Origin: Bathymodiolus brooksi
Taxonomy: Eukaryota > Mollusca > Bivalvia > Mytilida > Modiolidae
Direction: 5' to 3'
Assembly (NCBI GenBank): GCA_963680875.1
Contig: OY804579.1
Span: 49,564,536 to 49,628,535 of the forward strand
DNA: 64,000 bases
In this document: piece after piece, positions 61,173 to 64,000 of the stretch
Layout: the number at the start of each line of letters is the position of its first letter
Position numbering within the stretch: position 1 is the first letter of the stretch
The notes under the pieces: generated by a model
The model's input: the letters and a program-made list of their open reading frames with translations, nothing else
Database searches by the model: none
What the model was told of the DNA's origin: nothing
Position numbers and translations under genes: made by a program

Positions 61173-64000
61173 GTATGTAAGAATACGAATACGTTCCTCC
61201 AGGTATGTAAGAATACGAATACGCTCATCAAGCTATGTAAGAATACGAATACGTTCCTCCAGGTATGTACGAATACGAATACGTTCCTCCAGGTATGTAA
61301 GAATACGAATACGCTCATCAAGCTATGTAAGAATACGAATACGTTCCTCCAGGTATGTAAGAATACGAATACGTTCCTCCAGGTATGTAAGAATACGAAT
61401 ACGCTCATCAAGCTATGTAAGAATACGAATACGTTCCTCCAGGTATGTAAGAATACGAATACGTTCCTCCAGGTGTGTAAGAATACGAATACGCTCATCA
61501 AGCTATGTAAGAATACGAATACGTTCCTCCAGGTATGTAAGAATACGAATACGTTCCTCCAGGTATGTAAGAATACGAATACGCTCATCAAGGTATGTAA
61601 GAATACGAATACGTTCCTCCAGGTATGTAAGAATACGAATACGCTCCTGCAGGTATGTAAGAATACGAATACGCTCCTGCAGGTATGTAAGAGTTAGAAT
61701 ACGTTCCTGCAGGTATGTAAGAGTCAGAATACATTCCTGTAGGTATGTAAGAGTCAGAATACGCTCCTGCAGGTATGTAAGAGTCATAATACGCTCCTCC
61801 AGGTATGTAAGAGTCAGAATACGCTCATCCAGGTATGTAAGAGTTGGAATATGCTCCTCCGTGTAAGAAAGAGTCAGAATACGCTCCTGTAGGTATGTAA
61901 GAGTCAGAATACGCTCCTGTTGGCATGTAAGAGTCAGAATACGCTCCATCAGGTATGTAAGCCAGATTACGCTCCTCTAAGTATGTAAGAGTCGGAATAC
62001 GATCCACCAGGTATGTAAGAGTCAGAATAAGCTACTCCAGGTATGCAAGAGTCAGAATACGCTCCTCTAGGTATGTAAGAGTCGGAATACACTCCACCGG
62101 GTATGTAGGAATCCGAATACGCTCCTCCAGGTATGTAGCAGTCAGAATACGCTCTTCCAGGTATGTAAGAGTCAGAATACGCTCCTCCAGGTATGTAAGA
62201 GTCAGAATACGCTCCTCCAGGTATGTACAATGTAAGAGTAAGAATACGCTCCTCCAGGTATGTAAGAGTCAGAATATACTCCACCAGGTATGTAAGAATC
62301 CGAATCCGCTCCTCCAGGTATGTAGCAGTCAGAATACACTCTTCCAGGTATGTAAGAGTCAGAATACACTCCTCCAGGTATGTAAGAATCAGAATACGCT
62401 CCCCCAGGTATGTAAGAGTCAGAATACGCTCCTCCAGGTATGTAAGAGTCAGAATACGCTCCTCCAGGTATGTACAATGTAAGAGTAAGAATACGCTCCT
62501 CCAGGTATGTAAGAGTCAGAATATACTCCACCAGGTATGTAAGAATCCGAATCCGCTCCTCCAGGTATGTAGCAGTCAGAATACGCTCTTCCAGGTATGT
62601 AAGAGTCAAAATACGCTCCTCCGGATATGTAAGAGTCAGAATACGCTCCTCCAGGTATGCAAGAGTCAGAATACGCTCCTCCAGGTATGTAAGAGTCAGA
62701 ATACGCTCCTCCAGGTATGTAAGAGTCAGAATACGCTCCTCCAGGTATGTAAGAGTCAGAATACGCTCCTCCGGGTATGTAAGAGTCAGAATACGCTCCT
62801 CCAGGTATGCAAGAGTCAGAATACGCTCCTCCAGATAAGTACAATGTAAGAGTCAGAATACGCTCCTCCAGGTTTGTAAGAGTCAGAATGCACTCCTGCA
62901 GGTATGTAAGAGTAAGAGTACGCTCCTCCAGGTATGTAAGAGTCAGAATACGCTCCTCCAGGTATGTAAGAGTCAGAATACGCTCCTCCAGGTTAGTAAG
63001 AGTCAGAATACGCTCCTCCAAGCTAGTAAGAGTCGGAATACACTCCTCCAGGCTAGTAAGAGTCAGAATACGCTCCTCCAGGTATGTGCGAATCCGAATA
63101 GGCTCCTCTAGGTATAACAGAGTCAGAATATGCTCCTCCAGGTATGTACAATGTAAGAGTCAGAATACTCTCCTCCAGGTTAGTGAGAGTCAGAATACGC
63201 TCCTGTAGGTATGTAAGAGTCAGAATACGCTCATCCAGGTATGTAAGAGTCAGAATACGCTCCTCTAGGTATGTAAGAGTCAGAATACACTCCACCAGGT
63301 ATGTAAGAGTCAGAATACGCTCCTCTAGGTATGTAAGAGTCAGAATACACTCCACCAGGTATGTAAAAATCCGAATACGCTCCACCAGGTATGTAGCAGT
63401 CAGAATACGCTCTTCCAGATAGGTAAGAGTCGGAATACACTCCACCAGGTATGTAAGAGTAATAGTACGCTCCTCCAGGTATGTAAGAGTCAGAATACGC
63501 TCCTCCAGGTATATAGGAGTCAGAATACGCTCCTCCATGTTAGTAAGAGTCCGAATAAGCTCCTCCAGGTATGTAAGAATCCGAATATGCTCCTCCAGGT
63601 ATGTAGCAATCAGAATACGCTCTTCCAGGTATGTAAGAGTCAGAATACACTCCACCAGGTATGTAAGAGTCAGAATACGCTCCTCTAGGTATGTAAGAGT
63701 CAGAATACACTCCACCAGGTATGTAAAAATCCGAATACGCTCCACCAGGTATGTAGCAGTCAGAATACGCTCTTCCAGATAGGTAAGAGTCAGAATACAC
63801 TCCACCAGGTATGTAAGAGTAATAGTACGCTCCTCCAGGTATGTAAGAGTCAGAATACGCTCCTCCAGGTATATAGGAGTCAGAAAACGCTCCTCCATGT
63901 TAGTAAGAGTCCGAATACGCTCCTCCAGGTATGTAAGAATCCGAATATGCTCCTCCAGGTATGTAGCAGTCAGAATACGCTCTTCCAGGTATGTACAATG
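61173..64000 (+). repeat. 30-bp minisatellite made from an exon end plus its splice donor, about 94 copies
   Basis: Units read GTATGTAAGAGTCAG then AATACGCTCCTCCAG (right part of the array) or GTATGTAAGAATACG then AATACGTTCCTCCAG (left part). The part AGAATACGTTCCTCCAG equals the last bases of exon 11 and GTATGTAAG equals its donor. The left 450 bp is organised as 90-bp triplets in which every third unit has CTCATCAAGC. Further right a 360-bp (12-unit) block is repeated (63,362/63,722), and TACAATGTAAG insertions occur at 62,225, 62,472, 62,838 and 63,147. Open frames on both strands follow the period and are not genes. The array runs off the window. Confidence 0.95.

Noticed and set aside
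61154..63898. Open frames up to 281 residues on both strands in the 30-bp array
   Set aside because: Same cause: a 30-bp unit. The sense continuation of exon 11 meets TAA at once.

Overview
The window looks like nuclear DNA of a marine invertebrate, most probably a bivalve mollusc and perhaps a mussel. It is AT-rich and intron-rich. It carries decayed LINE and YIDD-type reverse-transcriptase fragments, tRNA-related SINEs whose 3' end resembles molluscan SINEs, MITEs, fold-backs and many minisatellites. The organism call is an inference from repeat style; no species marker is present.

Layout. 1-12,253 is repeat-rich intergenic DNA: a long palindrome (423-561), a 64-bp array, a 5'-truncated and broken LINE (about 2,060-4,800), 145-bp and 157-bp tandem repeats, a MITE (7,284-7,512), a broken minus-strand transposase-like pseudogene (8,022-10,614) and 3' fragments of a YIDD reverse-transcriptase element. 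12,254-17,416 is a perfect-length triplication (3 x 1,721 bp); each copy holds one signal-peptide first exon. 17,911-46,040 is a 28-kb minisatellite of about 42-bp units, itself expanded by kilobase-scale block duplications. 46,144-61,172 holds a chain of plus-strand exons, almost all bounded by phase-1 introns. 61,173 to the window end is a 30-bp minisatellite.

The one plausible host gene runs on the plus strand from the signal-peptide exons through to the right edge and continues beyond it. Read in order, the exons give a signal peptide, a von Willebrand factor A-like domain without a recognisable MIDAS, Cys-Cys modules with a GDxIGWY motif, and two cadherin-like repeats. This suggests a secreted or surface adhesion or recognition protein. 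One junction, VWA exon to next exon, is not resolved.

The most unusual feature is that three intronic tandem arrays of this gene carry splice-signal-like units. The 30-bp array is built from the 3' end of an exon plus its own splice donor, giving roughly ninety extra donor-like sites. The 37-bp array (about 59.0-59.9 kb) repeats a pyrimidine tract followed by CAG. The 42-bp array repeats a branch-point-like, pyrimidine, AG, 15-nt and GTATGT pattern. Most long open frames in the window are by-products of these arrays and are not genes.
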